In this document: positions 17,940-25,979 of the stretch, in pieces
How the letters are laid out: every line of letters starts with the position of its first letter
How positions within the stretch are numbered: the first letter of the stretch is position 1
Assembly (NCBI GenBank): GCA_007693965.1
Contig: RECQ01000054.1
Span: 86,994 to 150,993 of the forward strand
Length of the DNA: 64,000 nucleotides
Reading direction: 5' to 3'
From: Phycisphaeraceae bacterium
GTDB lineage: Bacteria; Planctomycetota; Phycisphaerae; Phycisphaerales; UBA1924
Notes under the pieces: model-generated
Database searches by the model: none
Seen by the model: the letters and a program-made list of their open reading frames with translations, nothing else
What the model was told of the DNA's origin: nothing
Program-made: the position numbers and the translations under genes

Positions 17940-17945
17940 ATCGTA
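17940..17945 (-). promoter_or_regulatory. Leaderless-type promoter (-10) of KefB-like gene
   Basis: Extended -10 TGC-TACGAT on the minus strand, ending 6 nt before the ATG at 17933, with no Shine-Dalgarno between. Transcription would begin at or next to the start codon. Confidence 0.5.
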
Positions 17946-18014
17946 GCAGACGCTGCGCCAAGGGCGATCTGAGCGTGGCACGTGGCGCGAGCATGGCCCA
18001 CGCCCCCTCGCCCG

Positions 18015-18042
18015 TTGCCCGCCTCTGCATGGCTGGTACACT
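18015..18042 (+). promoter_or_regulatory. Putative promoter of the epimerase-like gene
   Basis: TTGCCC (18015-18020), 16-bp spacer, TACACT (18037-18042) preceded by TGG. The Shine-Dalgarno AGGAGG follows at 18054-18059. Confidence 0.55.
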
Positions 18043-18066
18043 CCCCGCCATTCAGGAGGCGACGGC

Positions 18067-19059
18067 TTGAACAGCGATACAGGCGGTGTCGAATCGGAGC
18101 GGCTGACGATCGCGGTCACTGGCGCGACCGGGTTCGTTGGACGCGCGGTGGTGCGCGCTCTCGCGGAGCGCGGCCACAGCGTCCGAACGCTGGTCCGCGA
18201 CATGGACAAGGCCCGCGATGCGCTCGGCGACCTGGACTACACGCCCGTCAAGGGCGACATCTTCAACGCCGACGCCGTCGGCCGCCTCTGCGACGGGTGC
18301 AACGGTGTGATTCACCTGATCGGCATCCGGCGCGAGGGGCCGGCCCGCAAGGGCGTCACCTTCCGCCGGATGCATGTCGAGGCGACGGGGCGAATTCTTG
18401 AAGCCGCGAAACAGGCGGGCGCGAGACGATACATCCACATGTCCGCCCTCGGCGCCCGGCCGCTGACGCGGAGCCGCTACCACCAGACCAAGTACGAGGC
18501 CGAGCAGCTCGTCCGCTCCAGCGGGCTGGGCTGGACGATTTTCCAGCCCTCGATCATCCACGGCCCCGATGGCGAATTCATGCAGATGGCGGCGGGCTGG
18601 GTGCGCGGCGAGGAGCAGCCCAAGTATTTCCTGCCCTATTTCTTCACTGTGGATCCCGACACCGGCGAGACGCGTGCGGGGAGAGTGCAGATCGTGTCGG
18701 TCGAGGATGTGGCCGGCGTCTTCGTCGATGCGCTCAGCGTCGACGAGGCCATCGGAGAGGTGTATCCCATCGGCGGCCCCGAGGCGATGGACTGGCCGTC
18801 GCTGCTCACCACCATCCGCGACCATGTGCCGGGCGCCAATCCGAAGCTGAAGCCGCGGGGCATCTCGGGGGACTTTGCGTCGTACATGGCGCAGGCCGCG
18901 GGAATCGTCGGGCTGGGGCAGCTCCTGCCCTTCGGCCCGGATGAACCGTTGATGGCGATGGAGGACAGCACCTGCTCGCTGGCGCGGGCGGAGGCCCATC
19001 TGGGCTATCGACCGCGAGAATTCGTCGAGGAGCTGTCCGGCTACGCCCGCAGAATCTGA
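18067..19059 (+). CDS. NAD(P)-binding epimerase-like protein (NDUFA9-type atypical SDR)
   Basis: 330 residues from a TTG at 18067; a perfect AGGAGG seven bases upstream makes the TTG convincing. N-terminal Rossmann motif AVTGATGFVGRAVVRAL with LVRD after strand 2, the central YHQTKYEAEQLVRSSGLGWTIFQPSIIHG, and a C-terminal segment with GRVQIVSVEDVAGVFVDAL and YPIGGPEAM match the extended/atypical SDR family that includes complex I NDUFA9 homologues. These proteins bind NAD(P)H and often have structural or quinone-related roles rather than sugar epimerase activity. No substrate can be named. Followed by a symporter gene after 36 bp on the same strand. Confidence 0.88.
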   Translation: MNSDTGGVESERLTIAVTGATGFVGRAVVRALAERGHSVRTLVRDMDKARDALGDLDYTPVKGDIFNADAVGRLCDGCNGVIHLIGIRREGPARKGVTFRRMHVEATGRILEAAKQAGARRYIHMSALGARPLTRSRYHQTKYEAEQLVRSSGLGWTIFQPSIIHGPDGEFMQMAAGWVRGEEQPKYFLPYFFTVDPDTGETRAGRVQIVSVEDVAGVFVDALSVDEAIGEVYPIGGPEAMDWPSLLTTIRDHVPGANPKLKPRGISGDFASYMAQAAGIVGLGQLLPFGPDEPLMAMEDSTCSLARAEAHLGYRPREFVEELSGYARRI

Positions 19060-19095
19060 CCGCGTCATCCACGGAGGCGCGACCGAGAGGAGCTC

Positions 19096-20466
19096 ATGCA
19101 GCGCAAAGCCAACATTCTCACGGTCCTGATCCTGGCGGGCGTCGTGCTCGGCGTCCTGATCGGTCACTTCATCCTGTGGGACCCCGGGCTGATGCTTCTG
19201 GATCCTGCGGAGCGCAGCGAGCGGATCCAGCAGAACACCGGCTGGTGGCACGCCGCGGGCGATTTCATTCTCATGCGCCCCCTCAAGCTCATCGCCATGC
19301 CGCTGATCTTCACCAGCGTGCTCATCGGCGTGACCGGCGTGGGCGACCCGAAGCGGCTCGGCGTGCTCGGCGGCGCCACCCTCGTCTTCTACCTCGCCAC
19401 CATGATCTTCGCGGTCACGCTGGGCGTGACGCTCGGCGCCACCCTCAAGCCCGGCGACGGCGTGTCGGAGGATCTGCGGGCCGCCGCGGCGACCGTGGGC
19501 GAACAGCATCTGGGCCAGCGCGGCCTCGACGACCCAGGCCAGCAGGATCTGGGCTCGGCGTGGCGCCAGATTCTCGAATTGATGATCCCCGACAACTTCG
19601 TCGGCGCGATCGTGAACGAGCATTTCCTCTCGATCATCACGGTGACCATCGTGATGGGGATCGGACTGCTGATCGCGGGGCCGAGGGGGCGCCCCTTCAT
19701 CGCCGTTGTCGAGTCATTGCACGAGGCGCTGATGATCCTGGTGCGCGCGCTCCTGTGGATCATGCCGCTGGGCGTGATGTTCCTGGTGGCGTGGTCGGTG
19801 GGCTCGATGGGGCTTGCGAACCTGGCGGGGGCACTGGGCAAGTACGCCGGCATCGTGGCCTTGGGGCTTGGGATTCACATGTTCGTGACGCTGCCGCTGG
19901 TGCTGTGGCTGGTGGGGCGTGTGAACCCGTACAAGTACATGTGGCAGATGCGCCCGGCCCTCTTCACGGCGTTCGGCACGGCTTCGAGCATGGCGACGCT
20001 GCCGGTGACGATCGAGAGCGCGACCAACCTCGGCGGCTGCTCGAAGCGCTCGGCCGGCATCGTGCTGCCGCTGGGCGCCACGGTCAACATGGACGGCACC
20101 GCGCTCTACCAGGGCATCGCGGTCATCTTCATGTTCCAGGCCTTCGGGTATGACCTGCACTTTGCCCAGTACCTCGCCATCGTGCTGACGGCGACGCTGG
20201 CGGCGGTCGGCGCTGCGGGCATTCCCGCGGGCGGGCTGGTGACGACCATCATCATCATCTCCGCGGTGAACTCAACGCTGGCGGCGGGCGACCCGACCAT
20301 CCCGGCCCTGCCGCTGGCCGCGGCGATCGGCCTGATCCTGCCGGTGGACCGCATCCTCGACATGTGCCGCACCAGTGTGAACATCTGGGGCGACGCGACG
20401 GGCGCCCGGATCATCACGCGGCTGGCGCCGGATGATGTGGAGGAGAAGGAGAAGGCGTTTTCGTGA
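19096..20466 (+). CDS. Dicarboxylate/amino acid:cation symporter (DAACS family)
   Basis: 456 residues, inner membrane, eight transmembrane helices and two re-entrant hairpins expected. The transport-core signatures are present: FTAFGTASSMATLPVTIES, LPLGATVNMDGTALYQG, AGIPAGGLVTTIIIISA and LPVDRILDMCRTSVNIWGD with the acidic and Asn residues that coordinate substrate and Na+. Residues about 125-160 carry a hydrophilic loop (GDGVSEDLRAAA onward) rich in Gln and Gly. GltP/DctA-like uptake of glutamate, aspartate or C4-dicarboxylates is expected; specificity is not determinable. GAGAGGAG precedes the start. A MITE-like palindrome follows the stop immediately. Confidence 0.94.
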   Translation: MQRKANILTVLILAGVVLGVLIGHFILWDPGLMLLDPAERSERIQQNTGWWHAAGDFILMRPLKLIAMPLIFTSVLIGVTGVGDPKRLGVLGGATLVFYLATMIFAVTLGVTLGATLKPGDGVSEDLRAAAATVGEQHLGQRGLDDPGQQDLGSAWRQILELMIPDNFVGAIVNEHFLSIITVTIVMGIGLLIAGPRGRPFIAVVESLHEALMILVRALLWIMPLGVMFLVAWSVGSMGLANLAGALGKYAGIVALGLGIHMFVTLPLVLWLVGRVNPYKYMWQMRPALFTAFGTASSMATLPVTIESATNLGGCSKRSAGIVLPLGATVNMDGTALYQGIAVIFMFQAFGYDLHFAQYLAIVLTATLAAVGAAGIPAGGLVTTIIIISAVNSTLAAGDPTIPALPLAAAIGLILPVDRILDMCRTSVNIWGDATGARIITRLAPDDVEEKEKAFS

Positions 20467-20468
20467 GT

Positions 20469-20573
20469 GTGCCACCGACCGCTGCCCTGAGCGGTCGGTG
20501 CTGCGCGCGGTCAGTCTGTGCAGGTGTACACAGTTGGGAAGCACCGACCATCGAAGACGATGGTCGGTGGCAC
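20469..20573. repeat. MITE-like palindrome with 12-bp terminal inverted repeats
   Basis: Ends are GTGCCACCGACC (20469-20480) and GGTCGGTGGCAC (20562-20573), perfect inverted repeats. Each half is also its own hairpin: CACCGACCGC (20473-20482) with GCGGTCGGTG (20491-20500), and CACCGACCATCG (20542-20553) with CGATGGTCGGTG (20558-20569) around an AAGA loop. It fills the space between the convergent symporter and aspS genes and could terminate both. No coding capacity. Confidence 0.8.
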
Positions 20574-20589
20574 GACAGTTCGAAATCGA

Positions 20590-22395
20590 TCACCCCGGCT
20601 GCTTCTCGCCCGTCCACGTCGACTTGATGAACAGCTCATCAAGCTGCTTCGCATCCGCTTCACTCGGCGCCCCCGCCATCGCATCCATGCCGGACTGCGT
20701 CTTGGGAAACGCGATGACATCGCGGATGTTGTCCGTGTCGCACAGGTGCATGATGATGCGGTCGAGGCCGAGGGCGATGCCGCCGTGGGGCGGGGCGCCG
20801 TGGCGGAGGCAGTCGAGGAAGAAGCCGAACTTCATGCGCGCCTCCTCCTCGCCGAGGCCCAGCAGTCGGAAGACGCGCTTCTGCACGTCGCTGGAGTGGA
20901 TACGCACGCTCCCGCCGCCGAGCTCCGAGCCGTTGAGGACGATGTCGTAGGCGTTGGCGAGCACGGATCCGGGGTCGGTCTCCAGCTTCTCGAGGTCTTC
21001 AGCGGTGGGGGCGGTGAAGGGGTGGTGCATCGAATCCCAGCGCTTCTCGTCCTCGTTCCACGCGACCAGCGGGAAATCGACGACCCACAGAAACTTCCAC
21101 TGCTCGCCGTGCGCGGGGACCATCTCCATATCGCGCGCGATCCTGATGCGCAGCTCGCCCAGTGAACGGCAGGCGACGGCGCGGGTGTCGGCGCCGAAGG
21201 CGATCAGGTCGCCCTCTTCGCAGTCGAGGCGCTCCATCAGCTCTTTCTGCACGGGCTCGACGAAGCGGGCCACGCCGGTGGCGAAAGCGCCGTTCTCGAT
21301 CTTCGTCACCGGCAGGCCGCCGGCGCCGAACTGCTTGACGAACTCGGCGTAGCCGTCGGTGATCTTGCGCGTCAGCTTCGCGCCGCCGGGGACGCGGATG
21401 GCCTTCACCACGCCGCCTTTCTCCAGCGCGCCGGTGAAGACTTTGAAGTCGGTCTTCTGCGCAATGTCGGAGATGTCGACGAGTTCGAGGCCGTATCGAA
21501 GGTCGGGCCTGTCAGAGCCGAATCGCTCCATCGCCTCGTGGTAGGTCATGCGCGGAATATCACCGACCTCGACGCCGAGGATTTCGCGCCACATCTCGCG
21601 GAACAGCTCGGACATCAGCTCGATCACATCCTCCTGCTCGATGAACGACATCTCGATATCAAGCTGGGTGAACTCGGGCTGGCGGTCGGCGCGCAGATCT
21701 TCATCGCGGAAGCATTTGACGATCTGGAAATAGCGGTCCATCCCCGAGATCATCAGGATCTGCTTGAGAATCTGCGGGCTCTGCGGCAGGGCGTAGAACA
21801 TTCCGGGATGGTGGCGCGAGGGAACGAGAAAGTCGCGGGCGCCTTCGGGTGTGGTCTTGAAGAGAATCGGCGTTTCGATCTCGCTGAAGCCGCGGTTGTC
21901 GAGGAAGGCGCGCATGATCTGGCCGACGCGGTGGCGCGTCCGCAGGATCTGCTGCATGCGCGGGCGGCGAAGATCGATGTGCCGGTGGCGCAGGCGCGTC
22001 TCTTCGCCGGGCAGGCCCTCCTTGTCGGTGGGGCGCATGGGGAGCGACTCGGCCTTGTTCAGGATGGTGAGCTTCTGCACCACCACCTCGATGTCGCCGG
22101 TCTCCAGGCGCGGGTTCTTGCCGCCCAGTCGCTCGCGCACCACGCCCTCGACCGCGATGACGTCCTCGCCGCGCAGCTTGCGGGCCGGGTCGACCATCTC
22201 GCTCGTCGTCGATTCCAGCTCGAAGACGAGCTGCGTCAGGCCGGCGCGGTCGCGCAGGTCGATGAAGACGAGCCCTTCGCCGTGCTCGCGATTGGAGTCC
22301 ACCCAGCCGGCGAGGCGGACGGCGGCGCCGACGTCGGAAGTTCGGAGGACGCCGCAGGAGTGCGTGCGAAGGGCGGTTGTGGTCTGGGTGGTCAT
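20590..22395 (-). CDS. aspS: Aspartyl-tRNA synthetase
   Basis: 601 residues, full-length bacterial-type class IIb enzyme that charges tRNA-Asp. Order seen: N-terminal OB-fold anticodon domain (VRLAGWVDSNREHGEGLVFIDLRD), class II motif 1 region (VGQIMRAFLDNRGFSEIETPIL), motif 2 (FRDEDLRADRQPEFTQLDIEMSF), the GAD insertion domain characteristic of bacterial AspRS (about residues 290-420), and motif 3 (GIALGLDRIIM). A TATACT on the minus strand (22439-22434) about 40 nt upstream is the likely -10; no clear Shine-Dalgarno is seen. Discriminating or non-discriminating specificity cannot be settled here. Confidence 0.98.
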   Translation of the reverse strand: MTTQTTTALRTHSCGVLRTSDVGAAVRLAGWVDSNREHGEGLVFIDLRDRAGLTQLVFELESTTSEMVDPARKLRGEDVIAVEGVVRERLGGKNPRLETGDIEVVVQKLTILNKAESLPMRPTDKEGLPGEETRLRHRHIDLRRPRMQQILRTRHRVGQIMRAFLDNRGFSEIETPILFKTTPEGARDFLVPSRHHPGMFYALPQSPQILKQILMISGMDRYFQIVKCFRDEDLRADRQPEFTQLDIEMSFIEQEDVIELMSELFREMWREILGVEVGDIPRMTYHEAMERFGSDRPDLRYGLELVDISDIAQKTDFKVFTGALEKGGVVKAIRVPGGAKLTRKITDGYAEFVKQFGAGGLPVTKIENGAFATGVARFVEPVQKELMERLDCEEGDLIAFGADTRAVACRSLGELRIRIARDMEMVPAHGEQWKFLWVVDFPLVAWNEDEKRWDSMHHPFTAPTAEDLEKLETDPGSVLANAYDIVLNGSELGGGSVRIHSSDVQKRVFRLLGLGEEEARMKFGFFLDCLRHGAPPHGGIALGLDRIIMHLCDTDNIRDVIAFPKTQSGMDAMAGAPSEADAKQLDELFIKSTWTGEKQPG

Positions 22396-22529
22396 GTGGA
22401 GGGATCTGCCTTTGTTCTGGTCGGAAAGGGCGGAGTATAGCCCCCGGGAAGAACGCCACTGGCGCGGCGGGGAGAGGCGTGCTGGAAACGGTGTTTGACT
22501 TTCCCCCGTGGTTGGGTTTCAGTGGACTT

Positions 22530-23783
22530 GTGCCGAACGCTCCCGAAAGCCCGGTCCTCTTCTTCACGGCCTTCGAGCCCAGCGGCGATGACCACGCCTC
22601 CGCCGTGATTCGGGAGTTGCGGACACGTCATCCTGATCTGGCCATCCACGCCTGGGGCGGTCCGAAAATGGCCGCGGCGGGGGCTGAGATCATCCGTGAC
22701 ACCGGCGACGACGCCGTCATGGGCCTGCCCGGACCCGGGAAGATCAATCGCCACCTCAGCTACAACCGCAAGATCGGGCGCTGGCTGGATGCGAACAAGG
22801 TCACCGTGCACATCCCCGTCGATTCGCCCGCGGCGAACTTCCCCATCTGCAAGCTGACCCGGAAGCACGGGATCAAGATCGTGCACTTGGTGGCGCCGCA
22901 GATCTGGGCCTGGGCCGGCTGGCGCATCCGCAAGCTGCGTCGCCTGACCGACCATGTGCTCTGCCTGCTCCCCTTCGAAGAGAAGTGGTTCGAGAGCCGG
23001 GGTGTGAAGGCGACATTCATCGGCCACCCGGTCTTCGATGAGCCGCTGCAGCTCGACGACGCCGCCGGGCAGAAGGATTCCCTGCCCGAGGGCGAGCCGC
23101 GCGTGGCCCTGATGCCGGGATCCCGGCCGTCCGAGGTGAAGCGGAACTTCCCGCTGCTGCTGGAGGCCTTTCGCCAGCTCAAGCTTCGCAGCCCCGGTCT
23201 GGCGGGTGTGGTGGCGGCGACCAACGACCACGTGGCCGACAACCTGCAGGCCATCGCCAACCGGCAGGGCGGCTGGCCCGCTGATCTGGGCATGATCGTG
23301 GGCGGGGTGGACATCGCCACCCGCTGGTGCGATGTGGCCCTGGCCGTCTCCGGCACGGTGACGCTGCACATCACCAAGCAGCATCGCCCGATGGTGGTCG
23401 TCTACCGCCTCAACCCGTTCACCTACAACCTCGTCGCCCGCTGGGTGATCAACACCGAGCATTTCGCACTGCCGAACCTCATCGCCAACCGGCGCATCGT
23501 GCCCGAGTTCGTGCCCTACTTCGGCGGCCCGGACCGGTTGGTGCGCGAGGCAGCCCGACTCATTGAGAGCCCCGAAGCGCGGCGCGGGCAGGAGATGTCG
23601 CTCCGCGAGGTGGCGCGCTGCTTCGAGGGGAAGACGGCCGCAATCGCCGCCGCGGATGCGATCGAGAAAGAAGCGGGGCTGACCAGCGACACTGGCGGCG
23701 CAGCCCCGTCCCTGGCGTCACCGGGCGCGAGCGTGGAGATACGATCGCGTCCGATGAACTCCGGCGCCTCACTGAAACACTGA
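22530..23783 (+). CDS. lpxB: Lipid-A-disaccharide synthase
   Basis: 417 residues from a GTG at 22530. The start is set by homology: the first strand VLFFTAFEPSGDDHAS begins nine residues in, as in LpxB. The longer frame reaches back into aspS. Other landmarks: VAPQIWAWAGWRIRKLRR, LLPFEEKWFESRGV, FIGHPVFDEP, ALMPGSRPSEVKRNFP and ALPNLIANRRIVPEFVP. LpxB is a GT19 membrane-associated enzyme joining UDP-diacylglucosamine and lipid X in lipid A synthesis. In the C-terminal SGTVTLHITKQ the usual Glu of SGTATLE is His, and several motifs deviate, so a related glycolipid substrate is possible. A tRNA gene ends five bases after the stop on the other strand. Confidence 0.87.
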   Translation: MPNAPESPVLFFTAFEPSGDDHASAVIRELRTRHPDLAIHAWGGPKMAAAGAEIIRDTGDDAVMGLPGPGKINRHLSYNRKIGRWLDANKVTVHIPVDSPAANFPICKLTRKHGIKIVHLVAPQIWAWAGWRIRKLRRLTDHVLCLLPFEEKWFESRGVKATFIGHPVFDEPLQLDDAAGQKDSLPEGEPRVALMPGSRPSEVKRNFPLLLEAFRQLKLRSPGLAGVVAATNDHVADNLQAIANRQGGWPADLGMIVGGVDIATRWCDVALAVSGTVTLHITKQHRPMVVVYRLNPFTYNLVARWVINTEHFALPNLIANRRIVPEFVPYFGGPDRLVREAARLIESPEARRGQEMSLREVARCFEGKTAAIAAADAIEKEAGLTSDTGGAAPSLASPGASVEIRSRPMNSGASLKH

Positions 23784-23788
23784 CTGAA

Positions 23789-23875
23789 TGGGCCCGGTGG
23801 GAGTCGAACCCACACGCCGGGTTGACCGGCTGCGGATTTTAAGTCCGCTGCGTCTGCCAATTCCGCCACGGGCCC
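23789..23875 (-). tRNA. tRNA-Leu (UAA)
   Basis: 87 nt on the minus strand. Acceptor arm GGGCCCG (23875-23869) pairs with CGGGCCC (23796-23790), discriminator A at 23789. D-arm GGCGGAATTGGCAGACGC, anticodon stem-loop GCGGA-CTTAAAA-TCCGC with anticodon TAA, a long class II variable arm, and T-loop GGTTCGACTCC. CCA is not encoded. Complete and apparently functional. Confidence 0.97.
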
Positions 23876-24085
23876 GGATGTCGGCGGCCGGGGATGAAAA
23901 GCTCGGCGCCGCCCACCCAGCATACCCACGGCTCATCGGCGGGATGTCGCACCCCGGGGGCGTTCGGCCGGTCTGACGCCGGAAGGTGCGCGCCGGAGCG
24001 GCAGGACGCCGATGGATGCTGGCAGGCGTCGGCGATCGCTCGGCGGCTAGACTCTCGCAGGACGAGGACAGGAGTTCTGATCGAT

Positions 24086-25018
24086 ATGAGCGCCAGCAGC
24101 AACCCCATCGCCTCTACAATCGGCCGGCTCTGTCAGTGTGTCGTTCTGGCGATCGGTCTGGCGGGGCCGGCGGTCGCCGAAAGTCAGGACGTACAGGACG
24201 AGGGAGTCGACCGTCTCCAGGAGACGCGCCACGATCCCGTGCCGCCCACCGGCGTGCCGGCCCATGCGTTGCCCGCACCGGAGCTGCTCCGGGAGGGCGC
24301 GTTTCTCTCCAGCGTTCGCGGCGAGATGCGCCGCTTCGGCGCCGATCGCTGGGCCTTCATCTTCAACCCCGGCGTAGATGGCGAAACACTGCCGCCAATG
24401 GCGATGCTTCCCTGCATGACCCTCTCGGCGATGGAGCAGATCGTGGCTTCACGTGACGGTTCGGTGTCATTCATGGTCAGCGGGCAGGTCTTCGTGTACC
24501 GGGGCAGGAATTACCTGCTGCCGACGATGCACACGCTCGCCACTGATCGACGGGAGGACCTGGAAGCGCCCGCGTATGGCGAAGCGAATGGCGAAGCGCC
24601 GCTCGGTCCGGACCAGTCGCCCAAGAAGGATCCGAGCGTGGACGACCTGATCCTGGCGCTGGAGGATGCGACGCCGCGTCGAGGCGAGGCGCCGGCGCGG
24701 CTGGACAGCCCGACCCCGGGACTGTTGCGTGAAGGGACGTACCTGGTGATGCGGCGCGGCCGCATCGTGCGCGAAGGATCGGAATGGCGTTTCCTGATCG
24801 ACAACGATGTCGACGACCCGATCGGTGTCGATCCGCCCATGACGCTGATGCCGTGCCAGACGCTGGCGATGATTGAGCAGGCGGCGGGGCAGCGGCGCGA
24901 AGGGCTCTCATTCGTGCTGAGCGGGCGGGTCTTCGTCTACAACGGGCGGAATTACCTGCTGCCGGCGATGTTCGTCGCCGACCATCGGCGCGATGGCGAT
25001 CTGTCCTCGGCGCTGTGA
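24086..25018 (+). CDS. Secreted protein with a tandemly duplicated 80-residue domain
   Basis: 310 residues from ATG 24086; AGGAG lies 12 nt upstream and a -10-like TAGACT at 24048-24053. Residues 1-31 form a signal peptide (cleavage near AVA|ES). Two copies of one domain follow: residues about 67-150 (LLREGAFLSSVRGEMRR ... VFVYRGRNYLLPTM) and 213-297 (LLREGTYLVMRRGRIVR ... VFVYNGRNYLLPAM), joined by an acidic Pro-rich linker. Each repeat carries a conserved single Cys in MLPCMTL or LMPCQTL. The family is not recognised. The repeated FVY-x-G-RNYLLP ending looks like a beta-strand pair. Envelope location is inferred from the signal peptide. Confidence 0.82.
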   Translation: MSASSNPIASTIGRLCQCVVLAIGLAGPAVAESQDVQDEGVDRLQETRHDPVPPTGVPAHALPAPELLREGAFLSSVRGEMRRFGADRWAFIFNPGVDGETLPPMAMLPCMTLSAMEQIVASRDGSVSFMVSGQVFVYRGRNYLLPTMHTLATDRREDLEAPAYGEANGEAPLGPDQSPKKDPSVDDLILALEDATPRRGEAPARLDSPTPGLLREGTYLVMRRGRIVREGSEWRFLIDNDVDDPIGVDPPMTLMPCQTLAMIEQAAGQRREGLSFVLSGRVFVYNGRNYLLPAMFVADHRRDGDLSSAL

Positions 25019-25218
25019 GCTCAACTTGATGTTATTGGACGTGGCGAACGCGCAGCAATTGCGCCTACGCTGTTTTGTCTCACTTGATCGGGGGAAAATC
25101 GAGGCCTGGCCACGCGAATGGAGGCGTCGCAGTCGTTCGATGCGGCGCGAGAGCGTAAGCCGGCGTCAAGTAGGTCTCCCGGGGGGCCGATGGTGGGGCG
25201 GTGAAGCAGGGCGATCTG

Positions 25219-25249
25219 GGTGAAGTTCACCGTCTGAGCGGTCGCTCAG
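25219..25249. promoter_or_regulatory. Twin palindromes upstream of the signalling cassette
   Basis: Two perfect palindromes three bases apart: GGTGAAGTTCACC (25219-25231) and CTGAGCG-GT-CGCTCAG (25234-25249). They end 39 bp before the start of the HTH-receiver gene. They could be operators (the downstream protein binds DNA) or a hairpin in the leader; no T-run follows. The rest of the 270-bp spacer 25019-25288 shows no gene. Confidence 0.5.
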
Positions 25250-25288
25250 CAGCCCGATCGACTGCGTCCGAAGCGCAGAGGCGCCGCC

Positions 25289-25942
25289 ATGGCCGCGAAC
25301 GGAAACAACACAACAGACTGGTCGGGCAAGCAGGTCTTCACCACGGGTGAAGCCGCGGAGATCTGCAAGGTCAGCCAGCAGACGATCATTCGCTGTTTCG
25401 ACAGCGGGCGTCTGCAGGGTTTCCGCGTGCCCGGCTCGCGTTTCCGCCGCATTCCCCGCGTCGAGCTGATGCGCTTCATGAGGGACAACGACATCCCGCT
25501 GGATGTCCTCGAGTCCGGCAAGAAGCGCATTCTGATCGTGGACGACGATCCTGACATCATTGAACTGTTTCAGGATGCGCTGGGCCGCGACGGGCGTTTC
25601 GAGATCAAGTCCGCCAGCACGGGCTACGACGCGGGCATGTTCACCGAATCATTCAAGCCGCACCTGATCGTGTTGGACTACATGCTGCCCGATATCAACG
25701 GCGACCTGGTGTGCAAGCGTCTCCGCGAAAACCCCGACTCCTCCGACACGAAGGTGATCTTCGTCTCCGGCGTGGTGGGTAGTGAAGAGGCGGACAAACT
25801 GCTGAGCGCCGGCGCCGATGACTTCATGAAGAAGCCGATCGACGTGGAGCGTCTCTCCAACCGCATCGCAGAGCTGCTCGAGATCGAGCCGGCCGGCGCC
25901 GGCGGCAACCATCGCGGCGGCGGCATGCCCGACCGGGGCTGA
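25289..25942 (+). CDS. Response regulator: N-terminal excisionase-type HTH plus receiver
   Basis: 217 residues. Residues about 17-65 are a MerR/excisionase-like helix-turn-helix with wing (VFTTGEAAEICKVSQQTIIRCFDSG, then RVPGSRFRRIP), the reverse of the usual order in which DNA-binding domains follow the receiver. Residues about 79-200 form a canonical receiver: ILIVDDDPD acidic pocket, phospho-acceptor D130 in IVLDYMLPDINGD, the Ser/Thr position in IFVSG and the Lys in FMKKPID. A Gly-rich tail ends the protein. It heads a three-gene cassette with a histidine kinase 37 bp downstream, which is the likely partner. It may bind the palindromes just upstream. Confidence 0.92.
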   Translation: MAANGNNTTDWSGKQVFTTGEAAEICKVSQQTIIRCFDSGRLQGFRVPGSRFRRIPRVELMRFMRDNDIPLDVLESGKKRILIVDDDPDIIELFQDALGRDGRFEIKSASTGYDAGMFTESFKPHLIVLDYMLPDINGDLVCKRLRENPDSSDTKVIFVSGVVGSEEADKLLSAGADDFMKKPIDVERLSNRIAELLEIEPAGAGGNHRGGGMPDRG

Positions 25943-25979
25943 AGCGGGCCTCACCCGGCGACATTTCCGGAGCGAGGCG

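Noticed and set aside
16043..17972. Long plus-strand open frames opposite the antiporter genes (for example 14498-16225)
   Set aside because: They are rich in Arg, Asp, His and Glu, the usual shadow of a GC-rich gene on the opposite strand, and have no homology or ribosome-binding site.
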